From: Oliverpabstia intestinalis
Lineage (GTDB): Bacteria > Bacillota > Clostridia > Lachnospirales > Lachnospiraceae
Assembly (NCBI RefSeq): GCF_009696065.1
Contig: NZ_VUMS01000027.1
Location: 1-34,304, forward strand
DNA length: 34,304 nucleotides
Direction: 5' to 3'
The translations under genes were made by a program, and so were the position numbers. The notes under the pieces were generated by a model, which ran no database searches, was not told the origin of the DNA, and worked only from the letters and a program-made list of their open reading frames with translations. Position 1 is the first letter of the stretch; each line of letters starts with the position of its first letter. Positions 6,852-15,114 of the stretch are shown here, in pieces.

Positions 6852-7166
6852 ATGAGTCAGCTACTGAACTATATAGAGAACACAACCCGGGAGAACGCAG
6901 TAAGTGAAGAGCTGGAAGATATCCAGGAGATGGTGGATGTTGTGAAAGAAGATGCGGAGGTGACGGTGGCGTATGTGAAAGGATTCGAGAGAGATCAGAT
7001 GTTTTTGGAGGAAGGAAAGAGACAGGAAAGGGAGAATACTCTAAGAGAGAAGAATCGGGCAGATGCCGAAAAACACCGGGCGGAAGAAGAGAGACAGAGA
7101 GCTGATGCGGCCGTGGAAGAAATCGAGAAACTGAGGAGACAGTTGGAAGAGTTACAAAAGCAATAG
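6852..7166 (+). CDS. Stand-alone C-terminal coiled-coil domain of an Rpn-type protein
   Basis: A 104-aa ORF produced by the tandem duplication. The ATG at 6852 lies 6 nt after the stop of the upstream copy. It has no convincing SD of its own, so it would depend on termination-reinitiation. An internal GTG at 6966, 5 nt after GGAGG (6956-6960), would give 66 residues. The sequence starts MSQLLNYIENTTREN and ends in a charged coiled coil (REKNRADAEKHRAEEE, then EKLRRQLEELQKQ). It has no nuclease residues. If Rpn C-terminal fragments act as antitoxins as in E. coli, a separate copy like this would be a free-standing antitoxin; that is a guess. It could equally be an inert duplication product. 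Confidence 0.45.
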   Translation: MSQLLNYIENTTRENAVSEELEDIQEMVDVVKEDAEVTVAYVKGFERDQMFLEEGKRQERENTLREKNRADAEKHRAEEERQRADAAVEEIEKLRRQLEELQKQ

Positions 7167-7403
7167 TACGCAGAATCTGAGAACGTTGACAGAAGATATG
7201 AAGAGATACCAGAACATAGCGGTTAATATTGTGGAATTTATCGATACAGTAGCGGATGCAATCAGGGAACAATTGATAGAAAATAGATTTATCCAGTTGA
7301 TGAGCATATACAGAAGCAAAAAATCGAAAGGAGAACTATATAAGCACGCAATATGTAAAGCGCAAATTATAGTTTCATATGTAAAAGGCTCGACTTATTT
7401 TAC
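7167..7403 (+). other. Gap with only a weak ORF
   Basis: The only open frame of note is 7198-7407 (about 69 aa, MKRYQNIAVNIVEF...). It has no ribosome binding site, no recognisable family, and overlaps the -35 region of the next gene. It is not called as a gene. No repeats or hairpins stand out. Confidence 0.4.
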
Positions 7404-7472
7404 TTGACTTTGCAGAATAGCTGATTTATTTTACTCGTAAAGAAGTAACTTACGAGTTACTAACTCACGAGT
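7404..7472 (+). promoter_or_regulatory. Promoter and inverted-repeat operator before the ATPase gene
   Basis: TTGACT at 7404-7409 with a 17-nt spacer to TATTTT (7427-7432) is a plausible weak promoter. Directly downstream is a perfect 8-bp inverted repeat, ACTCGTAA (7433-7440) and TTACGAGT (7450-7457), then a third imperfect site ACTCACGAGT (7463-7472). Repeated half-sites between promoter and start suggest binding of a dimeric repressor, perhaps the ATPase itself or an unlinked regulator. Confidence 0.5.
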
Positions 7473-7493
7473 ATAATTATTGGAGGTAAGCGT

Positions 7494-8891
7494 ATGAGTC
7501 AATTCTATTGCCGTGAGGATGAGCTTCGGAAACTGAATAAACGGTACGCTGGTGATAAGTTTGAGTGCATCGTCATCTACGGCAGACGACGTGTTGGTAA
7601 AACGGCATTGATCAATGAGTTCTGTAAAGATAAGCCTACCATTTTCTTTTCTGCATTGAACACTACAGGAAAGGGAAATCTGGAGGCTCTCTCAAAGTCA
7701 ATCATGAGTTTTGAGCGGCCAGATATGGAGTCTGCACCGGAGTTCAGGTCTTATGATGCTGCCTTGGACGAACTGACTGCACTTTCAAAGGAAAAACGGA
7801 TCGTCTTTGTTATCGATGAGTACCCGTATCTTGCAAAGGCAAAGCCGGCCATTTCAGCGATGCTGCAGCACATCATCGACCACAAATGGACAGAGTCCAA
7901 GATGTACCTGATTCTTTGCGGCTCCTCTATGAGCTTCATGGAGAGTCAGGTGCTTGGCAAGGAAAGTCCGCTGTATGGCAGGCGTACTGGCCAGTTTAAG
8001 ATTGAGCCGCTGGACTATAAGGAAACCGCTGTGTTCCACCCAAATCTGTCAGCAGAAGATAATTCCCTGATTTATGGAATCACGGGGGGAGTTCCCCACT
8101 ATATTAATAAGCTGGATGTGCGAGATAGTGTGGATGAAGCTCTGCTGGATAATTTCTTTGACCGTTCCAGCTATCTGTATGAGGAACCGGGCAATCTGCT
8201 GAAGCAGGAACTTCGGGAGCCAGCCATTTATAATGCAATCATCAAAGCGATTGCAGAAGGTGATTCCCGAATGAACGATATCAAGATGAAGGTCGGCGAG
8301 GAGAATTCGGTTGTATCTAAGTACCTGAAAACGCTGATCGACCTTGGCATTGCTAAGAAAGAAACACCGATTACAGAAAAACCGGGTAAGAAAACCATCT
8401 ATCTGCTGGCTGATAACTTTTTCCGTTTCTGGTATCGGTTTGTGCCAATCAATATGAGTGCCATTGACTCTGGTAGAATTGCAAAGATCTATCCACACGC
8501 TGTAAAACAGTATCTTCCGGATTACATGAGCCTGATTTTTGAGAAGATGTGTCAGGATTACCTGCTCTATTATTCGGACAGTCTCCCTATTGAACTGAGT
8601 GAAATCGGCCAGTGGTGGGGTACGGACCCGAAGAAGAAAAAGCAGACACAGATTGATATTGTTGGAACACCCGTTGAGGGTAAGGACTATATCATTGGTT
8701 CGTGTAAGTACAGAAATGAGAAAATTGGTGTGGATGAACTCGATTTGATTCGGGATTATGCCTCAGTCTTCGGAAAAGGTAACAACTATTACTACTATAT
8801 CTTCTCAAAAGGCGGATTCACAGATGGACTTCTTCAGGCACAAGAGAGAGGTGAAGTTCGGCTAATAACGCTGGAAGACCTTTACAAGTAA
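7494..8891 (+). CDS. AAA-type ATPase with C-terminal DUF234/PD-(D/E)XK-like domain
   Basis: A 465-aa protein of the archaeal-ATPase (PF01637) plus DUF234 type. Walker A is YGRRRVGKT at about residues 28-37. Walker B is VFVIDEYPYL at about 104-113. A winged-helix region follows (SVVSKYLKTLIDLGIAKKE). The end has a PD-(D/E)XK-like pattern, TQIDIVGT and later IIGSCKYRN. Many relatives have an acidic residue where Ser stands in GSCK, so nuclease activity is doubtful. Start: GGAGG 9 nt before the ATG at 7494. The gene stands alone between an operator-like repeat and a terminator. The cellular role of this widespread family is not established; it is common in mobile and accessory regions. Confidence 0.8.
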   Translation: MSQFYCREDELRKLNKRYAGDKFECIVIYGRRRVGKTALINEFCKDKPTIFFSALNTTGKGNLEALSKSIMSFERPDMESAPEFRSYDAALDELTALSKEKRIVFVIDEYPYLAKAKPAISAMLQHIIDHKWTESKMYLILCGSSMSFMESQVLGKESPLYGRRTGQFKIEPLDYKETAVFHPNLSAEDNSLIYGITGGVPHYINKLDVRDSVDEALLDNFFDRSSYLYEEPGNLLKQELREPAIYNAIIKAIAEGDSRMNDIKMKVGEENSVVSKYLKTLIDLGIAKKETPITEKPGKKTIYLLADNFFRFWYRFVPINMSAIDSGRIAKIYPHAVKQYLPDYMSLIFEKMCQDYLLYYSDSLPIELSEIGQWWGTDPKKKKQTQIDIVGTPVEGKDYIIGSCKYRNEKIGVDELDLIRDYASVFGKGNNYYYYIFSKGGFTDGLLQAQERGEVRLITLEDLYK

Positions 8892-8925
8892 AGATTCCAA
8901 CCAACCCTGCTAGTGAAAGCTGTCA

Positions 8926-8963
8926 GGGTATTTTATACCCATAAAATACTCATAGCCTTTTTT
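8926..8963 (+). terminator. Terminator after the ATPase gene
   Basis: Stem GGGTATTTTAT (8926-8936) with ATAAAATACTC (8941-8951), loop ACCC, followed by a T6 run at about 8957-8963. The stem is AT-rich with one G-U pair. Confidence 0.6.
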
Positions 8964-9089
8964 ATGAAAATCTCTCTTTTGGTGTTGTCACTTATATTAG
9001 CGTTCACCGGCAAATGATATTATATGATATACTTTATTCGGAAAGAGAATATGCCTTGCTCAGAAAATGAGATTTGTGTGTCTTGTGAA

Positions 9090-9145
9090 TTGACATTTAC
9101 TATCAAATATAATATTTTAAACATATATATATCGGGGAAGTAATG
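9090..9145 (+). promoter_or_regulatory. Half-copy of the Rpn promoter/hairpin cassette
   Basis: TTGACA (9090-9095), 17-nt spacer, TATTTT (9113-9118), then bases resembling the start of the hairpin element (CATATATATATCGGGGAAGTAA). The inner stem and the 3' half of the outer stem are missing. It now lies about 70 nt upstream of the serine hydrolase and may serve as its promoter. Confidence 0.45.
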
Positions 9146-9212
9146 TAAGATAAGTGGCAGGTACGACAGAATGCTTATTATGGAGAAGTTTGCGATTAAG
9201 GAGAGATAAAAA

Positions 9213-10715
9213 ATGGGATACTTTAAAGATGTGACACCGGAATCAGTTGGAATCAGCTCCAAAGGAATTATGAAATTTCTTGACAGGATGGAACAAAATC
9301 AAATCGAACTACATAGTTTTATGGTGATCCGCCATGGACAGTGTGCGGCAAAGGGATGGTGGAAACCATATGATGAAAAATTCCGCCATCCGTTGTATTC
9401 GTTCAGCAAATCGTTGACGGCTACGGCGATTGGTTTTGCACAGCAGGAAGGAATCTTATCTGTTGATGAGAAAATTGTCGATATTTTTCCGGAACTGTTG
9501 CCGGAACATCCTTCCGAATATCTTAAAAAAATCACCCTGCACCATCTGCTGATCATGGGATGCGGTCACGAGACGGAGATTTCGGACAATTCCGAAAACT
9601 GGATCTCTACATTTCTGCATCATCCGGTACTCCATGAGCCGGGAACATTTTATAAATATAATACAGCAGGAACCAACATGCTGGCTGCGGTTCTGCGGAG
9701 AAAGACAGGGCAGAATGTGACAGAGTTTCTGAAACCGCGTCTGTTGGAACCACTTGGAATCACTTCTCTGACCTGTGCATTGCTCGGCGACGGAACAGAG
9801 CGTGGCGGAGGAGGTATGAAGATGGTGACGGAAGATATGGCAAAATTTACGTATTTTCTGTCCAGACAGGGAGAGTGGGAAGGAAAACAGCTGCTTCGAA
9901 AAGAATGGTTCGAACGCGCCTGCCACAAGCAGATTGAGACAGAAGGCGATTCCGAAGGACATGTAAAAGACTGGGCACAGGGCTACGGTTATCAGTGCTG
10001 GATGGGCCGATATCCTGGCTCTTTCCGCGCGGATGGAGCGTATGGCCAGTTTGGGGTTGTGTTCCCGGATCTTGATTTGATTGTGATTCTGACGTCATCC
10101 ACAGAGCAGACACAGGAGGAATTGAGCGCACTGCAGGAGGATCTGATTCCCTATGTACAGAAAGAGGCTGGAGAGCTGGCACCGTCACCGCTTGCAGAAA
10201 CTGTAAAAGAGTATACTGCACAGCTTGCTCTTCCACCACGCAGAGGAACGAGAAATCCTTTTATGGAGGAAAAAGTAAGTAAGCATGTGTATGTGTCTGT
10301 TCCGGTTCTGAACGACCGGCTGCCGGATTCTGCGGAAGTTCTGATTGGCGGAAGCGGGCTGTTTCAGTTTGAAGTGAGTCCGATCCAGGAGATGCGGTTT
10401 GCTTTTGGAAGCGATAAGATGTACTGGAAAGTGCTGGAAGGTGGAAAAGAAAAGGAATTCGTCCTTTCTATGCGTAAGGACTTCGCCTACAGTGAAACAG
10501 ACGGCCATATTTACGCAGGATCAGCTGCATGGCGTACCGTCAATAGCCTTGAGATGGAGATCCGGCGGATGGACGGCTTAAGCGGAGGTCGCATGATTGT
10601 CAGATTTCAGAAGGGAAATCTTTTGTTAGAGGCAGAGGATACGTTGATCAGCGTAGGTGGACTCGGCATTTCACCGCGTCAGGCACTGACGGTTTTCGGA
10701 ATAAAAGAGTCCTGA
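9213..10715 (+). CDS. Serine hydrolase, beta-lactamase/class C PBP-like family
   Basis: A 500-aa protein of the beta-lactamase-related serine hydrolase family (PF00144). The catalytic SxxK is S63-F-S-K66 inside YSFSKSLT. The second motif lies in FYKYNTAGTNML. A glycine-rich segment (ERGGGGMKM) and the DGAYGQFG stretch fit the third catalytic region. There is no signal peptide, so it is predicted to be cytoplasmic, acting on a small ester, amide or peptide. The C-terminal 150 residues form an extra beta-rich domain. The ATG at 9213 follows AAGGAGAG by 6-8 nt. It is monocistronic, with a terminator directly behind. Substrate unknown. Confidence 0.8.
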   Translation: MGYFKDVTPESVGISSKGIMKFLDRMEQNQIELHSFMVIRHGQCAAKGWWKPYDEKFRHPLYSFSKSLTATAIGFAQQEGILSVDEKIVDIFPELLPEHPSEYLKKITLHHLLIMGCGHETEISDNSENWISTFLHHPVLHEPGTFYKYNTAGTNMLAAVLRRKTGQNVTEFLKPRLLEPLGITSLTCALLGDGTERGGGGMKMVTEDMAKFTYFLSRQGEWEGKQLLRKEWFERACHKQIETEGDSEGHVKDWAQGYGYQCWMGRYPGSFRADGAYGQFGVVFPDLDLIVILTSSTEQTQEELSALQEDLIPYVQKEAGELAPSPLAETVKEYTAQLALPPRRGTRNPFMEEKVSKHVYVSVPVLNDRLPDSAEVLIGGSGLFQFEVSPIQEMRFAFGSDKMYWKVLEGGKEKEFVLSMRKDFAYSETDGHIYAGSAAWRTVNSLEMEIRRMDGLSGGRMIVRFQKGNLLLEAEDTLISVGGLGISPRQALTVFGIKES

Positions 10716-10740
10716 ACAAAAAGATGAGAAAAGACAAGGA

Positions 10741-10770
10741 AGAACTATTCAATTGGATAGTTCTTTTTTT
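10741..10770 (+). terminator. Rho-independent terminator of the serine hydrolase gene
   Basis: Stem AGAACTAT (10741-10748) with ATAGTTCT (10757-10764), followed by a T-rich tract to about 10775. Confidence 0.8.
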
Positions 10771-10780
10771 CTTTTACGTT

Positions 10781-10789
10781 TGCTATAAT
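10781..10789 (+). promoter_or_regulatory. Extended -10 promoter of the GGDEF-EAL gene
   Basis: TGCTATAAT: an extended -10 (TG at 10781-10782, TATAAT at 10784-10789) without a clear -35 box, about 30 nt before the gene start. Confidence 0.5.
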
Positions 10790-10818
10790 TATACAAAAGG
10801 TGAAATTCAAGAAAGAGT

Positions 10819-12579
10819 GTGGGAAAATATATGGAAAAAGATAGGATAAACGATACAGAAAAAAGTTTTCTGTCCGAAAAAAAACGGATGGATAAATTAA
10901 AAGTACTGATGAAATATGCGGGAATCTCTGTCTTTGAGTATTTCCCGGATAGCGATCGAATGGTTCTGTATAATGAGCAACTGGAAGAAGAAAAAGGAAT
11001 TATGCCATTTCTCGGTCAGCTGGGTCAGATATGTACGATCCATCCGGAAGATGTGCAGAAGATGCGCGAGTTTCTTCTCGGACAGACTCTGGGAACGGTG
11101 GAACTGAAGCTTCTGGAAAAGGGTCACTACAAGAGAGTACTTCTGGATGCATTGCAGAAGGAGGTAGGTGACCAGTCGGTGATCGGTTGCATCAGAGATA
11201 TCACGGAGATACGGAAAAGAGAAGAACTTCTGGAAGATAAGGCAAGAAGAGATTCCATGACAGGACTGTATAACCATGATACCGGAAAGCTTCTGGTGAA
11301 CGAGTACCTGCGGGAGAAACGGATGGATGCTTCTTCCGGCCTTCTGATGCTGGATGTGGATCATTTTAAAAATGTAAATGATGTGTATGGTCATCTGTTC
11401 GGGGATGAAGTGCTGATTGGATTTTCCGGATTTTTGCAGAGCTTTTTCCGCAAAGAGGATATTCTGATCCGTACCGGTGGAGATGAATTCGTCGTGTTTT
11501 TAAAGGAAATCAGCCGGGAAGCACTGGAAAAGAAAGTCAGTGAACTGGTGAAAAGAGTGGGAAAACTGACGTTTTCAAAAAGAGATTTTGTCATGAGCTG
11601 CAGTGTTGGTGTCTGCTTTCTGCCGGGAGGTTTGGGCGATTACAGTTACGAACAGCTTCTTGAACATGCAGATCTTGCCTTGTACCGGGCGAAGATTGCG
11701 GGAAGAAACCAGTATGCAGTAGGGGAAAAACTGATCCCTTTAGATACCGGAAACAAGGGAGAAACCGCAGTAAAACTGCTGATGGATGAGACCATGGAAA
11801 AGCGGGAGTTCGAGATCTATTTCCAGCCGAAGATTTCGTTACATAATTATAAGATTGTGGGAGCAGAGGCTCTGGTGCGCTGGCGAAGACCTGACGGTAT
11901 CGTGGTGAGACCGGAACATTTCCTTCCGTTTTATGAAAAAAATGGAAAAATCGTGGAACTTGATTTTTATGTATTTGAACAGGTGGCCGCATTTCTGGAA
12001 AAAACAAAAAGAAGCGGAATCACACCGGTGCCGGTTTCGGTCAATGTATCGGCGCTGCATGCGGAAGATCCACAGACAACCAGACGGTATCTGGAGATTC
12101 TGGAAAAATATAAAGTGGATCCCGGGATGCTGGAGATGGAATTGAAGGAGACGGATACGATCCGGTATGAAAATATCAAAGATCTTCTGCGTTCTCTACA
12201 GGAGGCCGGTTTCCATACAGCACTGGATAACTTCGGTGTGGGATCTTCTTTTATTAATCTGATTGCAGATGTCCCGTTAAATGATGTAAAACTGGGACGC
12301 GGGTTCATGGAAAAGTGTGAAAAAGATTACCGTGGTATCGGTTTTCTGCGACAGATGATCGGGATGTTGAAAAGCCTCGGTTTCCAGGTTCTCTGTGAAG
12401 GCGTGGAATCGGCAAGACAGGTAGAGATACTGAAAACTTCCGGGTGCGATCATGTACAGGGGAACTGGTTTTCCATGCCCCTGAGTGCAAAAGAATTTGA
12501 AAAAATGTTGTTCCTTCCCGGCGAAATATTCTGCCGTTGCAGAAAAAATGAAGAACATAGTACAGGGGGAGAAGCATGA
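10819..12579 (+). CDS. GGDEF-EAL protein: diguanylate cyclase with a degenerate EAL domain
   Basis: A 586-aa cytosolic protein with no membrane segment. An N-terminal PAS-like region (about 25-140) is followed by GGDEF and EAL domains. GGDEF is intact (about 219-223). The inhibitory I-site R-K-E-D lies five residues before it, so cyclic-di-GMP synthesis with feedback control is expected. The EAL signature is present (GAEALVRW, about 348), as is a conserved Glu (MELKETD). However, the usual DDFG is DNFG, and the K-x-D motif reads KLGRGF. Loss of these metal-binding Asp residues suggests a weak or dead phosphodiesterase, perhaps a c-di-GMP sensor. Start is GTG 10819 or ATG 10831; both are poorly supported by SD. 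The stop overlaps the next gene's start (ATGA), so the two are translationally coupled. Confidence 0.85.
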   Translation: MGKYMEKDRINDTEKSFLSEKKRMDKLKVLMKYAGISVFEYFPDSDRMVLYNEQLEEEKGIMPFLGQLGQICTIHPEDVQKMREFLLGQTLGTVELKLLEKGHYKRVLLDALQKEVGDQSVIGCIRDITEIRKREELLEDKARRDSMTGLYNHDTGKLLVNEYLREKRMDASSGLLMLDVDHFKNVNDVYGHLFGDEVLIGFSGFLQSFFRKEDILIRTGGDEFVVFLKEISREALEKKVSELVKRVGKLTFSKRDFVMSCSVGVCFLPGGLGDYSYEQLLEHADLALYRAKIAGRNQYAVGEKLIPLDTGNKGETAVKLLMDETMEKREFEIYFQPKISLHNYKIVGAEALVRWRRPDGIVVRPEHFLPFYEKNGKIVELDFYVFEQVAAFLEKTKRSGITPVPVSVNVSALHAEDPQTTRRYLEILEKYKVDPGMLEMELKETDTIRYENIKDLLRSLQEAGFHTALDNFGVGSSFINLIADVPLNDVKLGRGFMEKCEKDYRGIGFLRQMIGMLKSLGFQVLCEGVESARQVEILKTSGCDHVQGNWFSMPLSAKEFEKMLFLPGEIFCRCRKNEEHSTGGEA

Positions 12580-14930
12580 TGAGAACAACTGGAGACGTAT
12601 ATCTGTGGCCGGCAGCGGCCGAAAAAAAATTACGGATGGCGTATCAGGCGGGACTTCCTGCTTATCTGTATGGTGTTACCGGCGTGGGGAAAACTTCTCT
12701 GATTCGGCATTTTCTCGAGAAAAAAGAATATTTTTATGTCTCTGCACTGAATACGACGCCGGATGATCTGGAGAGTGAAAAAATCACGGCACCGGTGATC
12801 GTGCTGGATGATCTTTACGCAATCTCGGATATCCGGCTGAAAGATGCTTATTATCAGAGAATCCAGGAATGGATGGAACGAAATGATCTGTGGGTGGTAC
12901 TGATCTCCCGTGCCCCATTTCCGGCGTGGCTTCTGTCCCTTCGGATGAAATATTCTTTCGTAATGATCGGGGAAGAAGATTTTTGCCTGACAAGAGAACA
13001 GCAGGATGAGTATCTGGAAAGATATGGACTGCAGGTGTCAGAGGAACAGCTGGAAAAAGCATGGGCTGTGGGAAGAGGGAATCCCATGTCCCTGCGGATC
13101 TTTGTGATGGAAAACGGGAATCTGGAAGCCACGATGCGTACGGTCTGGACGTACCTGGAGAGTCATGTATATGATCAGTGGGATACAGAACTGCAGGAAT
13201 TTTTTATGGATATTTCCATTGTCAAAGATTTTACGGTGAGTCTGGCGGCGATGATCACCGGAAATAAACATGTGGAGCATATGCTGGCACAGGGGATGGA
13301 AACCGGCAATTTTTTTGCAAAAATGGGGGAAAAAGACGGTGTCTGGCGTTGCAAGGATGCCATGCGCTGGTCTATGAAACAGCGGCTGCATAAAAAACGC
13401 TCTCCGGAACAGATCAGCCGTCTGTATTATAACGCAGGTCTGTATTATGAGATGGAGGGCGAGATTGCCAAAGCACTGGAAATGTACAAGGTATACGATG
13501 ATACAGACAGTATCTTCCGGCTGCTGGTGGCGAATGCCAGGGAAAATGCAACTATCGGTAATTATTATGAACTGCGAAATTATTATCTGGAGCTTCCGGA
13601 GGATCTGATCCGGGAGAATCCGGTACTTATGATGGGAATGAGCCTGTTGCAGTCGATTCTTATGAATGTGGATGAAAGTGAGCGCTGGTATCATGAACTG
13701 GAAGAATATCAGAAACGGGCAGAGGGAAGTGATGCACGGGAAGCCAGAGGACGGCTGATCACGTTGGATATTTCCCTTCCCCATCGTGGCATCAGCGGAA
13801 TGACGGAGCTGTTGCGGGCGGCAGGTGTCCTGATCACCGACCGGAAAGTACACATCCCGGAACTCTCTGTAACCAGCAATCTGCCCTCGATGATGAATGG
13901 AGGAAAAGACTTCTGTGAGTGGAGCCGCAAGGACAGAGAACTGGCCGTAAGCCTTGGAAAGATCATAGAATTTGTGCTTGGAAAGTATGGAAAAGGGCTG
14001 GTTCCGCTGGCACTGGCAGAAAGCTATCTGGAAAAAGGACAGGATGATTATGAGGTGATGGCACTGATCCAGAAAGGACGGATGCAGGCGGAAAGCGGAG
14101 GAAAAATCGAACAGGTCTTCGTAGCAAATGGACTCCTTTGCTGGATGTATCTGATTCGTCAGGATCTGGAAGAGGCGCTTCATGTGATGCAGACTTTTCG
14201 GGAACGATGTAAAAAAGAAGCACCGAAGCTGATTGCGAACATAGATACATTTTTGTGCCGGTTGCATCTGTATCGGGGAGATACAGCGGAGATCCTGGCG
14301 TGGCTTGAGAGCGCACCGGATGAAAACAGAGAGTTCTATATTCTGGAACGATTCCGATATGTAACAAAGGTGCGTGTCTATCTGCAACAGGGAAGATACG
14401 AGGCAGCATATAATTTGTTACAGCAGCTGCTCTACTATGCAAAAGAGATGGAACGGACATATATCCGGATAGAAAGTACGTTACTTCTGGCAGTGACCTG
14501 TTATAAGATGGATCGGAAAGAGTGGAAGAATCTGTTGCAGGAGGCTGTCAGCGAAGCTGAATCCTATCATTTTGTCAGGATCCTGACAAAAGAGGCTGGT
14601 CTGTGGCTGCCCCTTCTGAAAAAAAGCAGGGAAGAGATATACTGGACCGATCCACACTTTCACAGACAGGTGCTGGAAGAAGGAAAAAGGATGGCGCAGA
14701 TGTACCCTGGATATCTCAGAATAAAAGCAGAGGGAGAAGTCACACTTTCCGATACCGCACGGAAGATTCTGCGGATGCAGGCAGAGGGAGATTCCATGAA
14801 CAAGATAGCCGGACAGCTGGGGCTGGCGGAAGTGACGGTGAAGTATCATTGTCGGGAAACCTACCGGAAACTCGGTGTGAACGGAAAAGCAGCGGCGGTG
14901 AATGAAGCAAGAAAACGAAAACTGATTTAG
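12576..14930 (+). CDS. MalT-like LuxR-family transcriptional regulator (STAND ATPase)
   Basis: A 784-aa regulator of the MalT/LAL type. Walker A is GVTGVGKTS (about 30-38) and Walker B is VIVLDDLY (about 70-77). Long TPR-like helical repeats occupy the middle. A LuxR-type helix-turn-helix lies at the end (about 724-784: LSDTARKILRMQAEGDS, then VTVKYHCRETYRKLGV). Such proteins bind an inducer through the TPR region, oligomerise with ATP and activate promoters. The ATG overlaps the TGA of the c-di-GMP gene. Output may therefore be linked to cyclic-di-GMP or to the signal sensed by its PAS domain; that link is inference. Targets are not apparent from the window. No terminator is obvious behind it. 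Confidence 0.85.
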   Translation: MMRTTGDVYLWPAAAEKKLRMAYQAGLPAYLYGVTGVGKTSLIRHFLEKKEYFYVSALNTTPDDLESEKITAPVIVLDDLYAISDIRLKDAYYQRIQEWMERNDLWVVLISRAPFPAWLLSLRMKYSFVMIGEEDFCLTREQQDEYLERYGLQVSEEQLEKAWAVGRGNPMSLRIFVMENGNLEATMRTVWTYLESHVYDQWDTELQEFFMDISIVKDFTVSLAAMITGNKHVEHMLAQGMETGNFFAKMGEKDGVWRCKDAMRWSMKQRLHKKRSPEQISRLYYNAGLYYEMEGEIAKALEMYKVYDDTDSIFRLLVANARENATIGNYYELRNYYLELPEDLIRENPVLMMGMSLLQSILMNVDESERWYHELEEYQKRAEGSDAREARGRLITLDISLPHRGISGMTELLRAAGVLITDRKVHIPELSVTSNLPSMMNGGKDFCEWSRKDRELAVSLGKIIEFVLGKYGKGLVPLALAESYLEKGQDDYEVMALIQKGRMQAESGGKIEQVFVANGLLCWMYLIRQDLEEALHVMQTFRERCKKEAPKLIANIDTFLCRLHLYRGDTAEILAWLESAPDENREFYILERFRYVTKVRVYLQQGRYEAAYNLLQQLLYYAKEMERTYIRIESTLLLAVTCYKMDRKEWKNLLQEAVSEAESYHFVRILTKEAGLWLPLLKKSREEIYWTDPHFHRQVLEEGKRMAQMYPGYLRIKAEGEVTLSDTARKILRMQAEGDSMNKIAGQLGLAEVTVKYHCRETYRKLGVNGKAAAVNEARKRKLI

Positions 14931-14967
14931 AGTGTGTGTGAAAAATCATGCACTTCATGGCCTGCCC

Positions 14968-14996
14968 TTGCATATTTTGTCCTTTTCTTTTATAAT
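14968..14996 (+). promoter_or_regulatory. Promoter of the prolyl isomerase gene
   Basis: TTGCAT (14968-14973), 17-nt spacer, TATAAT (14991-14996). The leader to the start at 15115 is about 110 nt and contains pairing segments ACGGGA/TCCCGT. No known riboswitch was recognised. Confidence 0.7.
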
Positions 14997-15114
14997 AAAA
15001 CCCACGCGACATGGTACGGGAAACAATTGTTATACCGATATCCCGTGGCAAAATACCTCGCAGGATCCGATACAAACAACATCAGCGGATCCGGAAAGCA
15101 AAGGAGAAAATATT

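Larger units (their letters stand above)
6513..7166 (+). repeat. Tandem duplication of the 3' end of the Rpn-type gene
   Basis: Unit 1 is 6513-6845 and unit 2 is 6846-7166. Both begin GAATC and continue with the codons for the SQLL(D/N)Y(M/I)ENTTREN block. Both end with the EELQK coiled-coil codons and a stop. Unit 2 is shorter because a few codons around 7020 are missing. The proteins are nearly identical, with scattered synonymous changes, so the duplication is not very recent or has been selected. Confidence 0.8.

Noticed and set aside
6370-7272. Long minus-strand open frame opposite the Rpn-type gene and its duplication
   Set aside because: It mirrors the repetitive, codon-biased plus-strand coding region, has no start signals and gives a low-complexity Ser/Pro/Leu product.
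7198-7407. 69-aa ORF starting MKRYQNIAVN
   Set aside because: No SD, no recognisable motif, and it overlaps the promoter of the ATPase gene.
13038-14387. 449-aa minus-strand open frame inside the MalT-like regulator
   Set aside because: Antisense shadow of a well-supported gene; no SD and His/Cys-rich composition unlike real proteins here.
14932-15114. In-frame upstream extension of the prolyl isomerase (61 codons)
   Set aside because: It crosses a near-perfect promoter and has no ribosome binding site; the start at 15115 has a good SD and fits the family.
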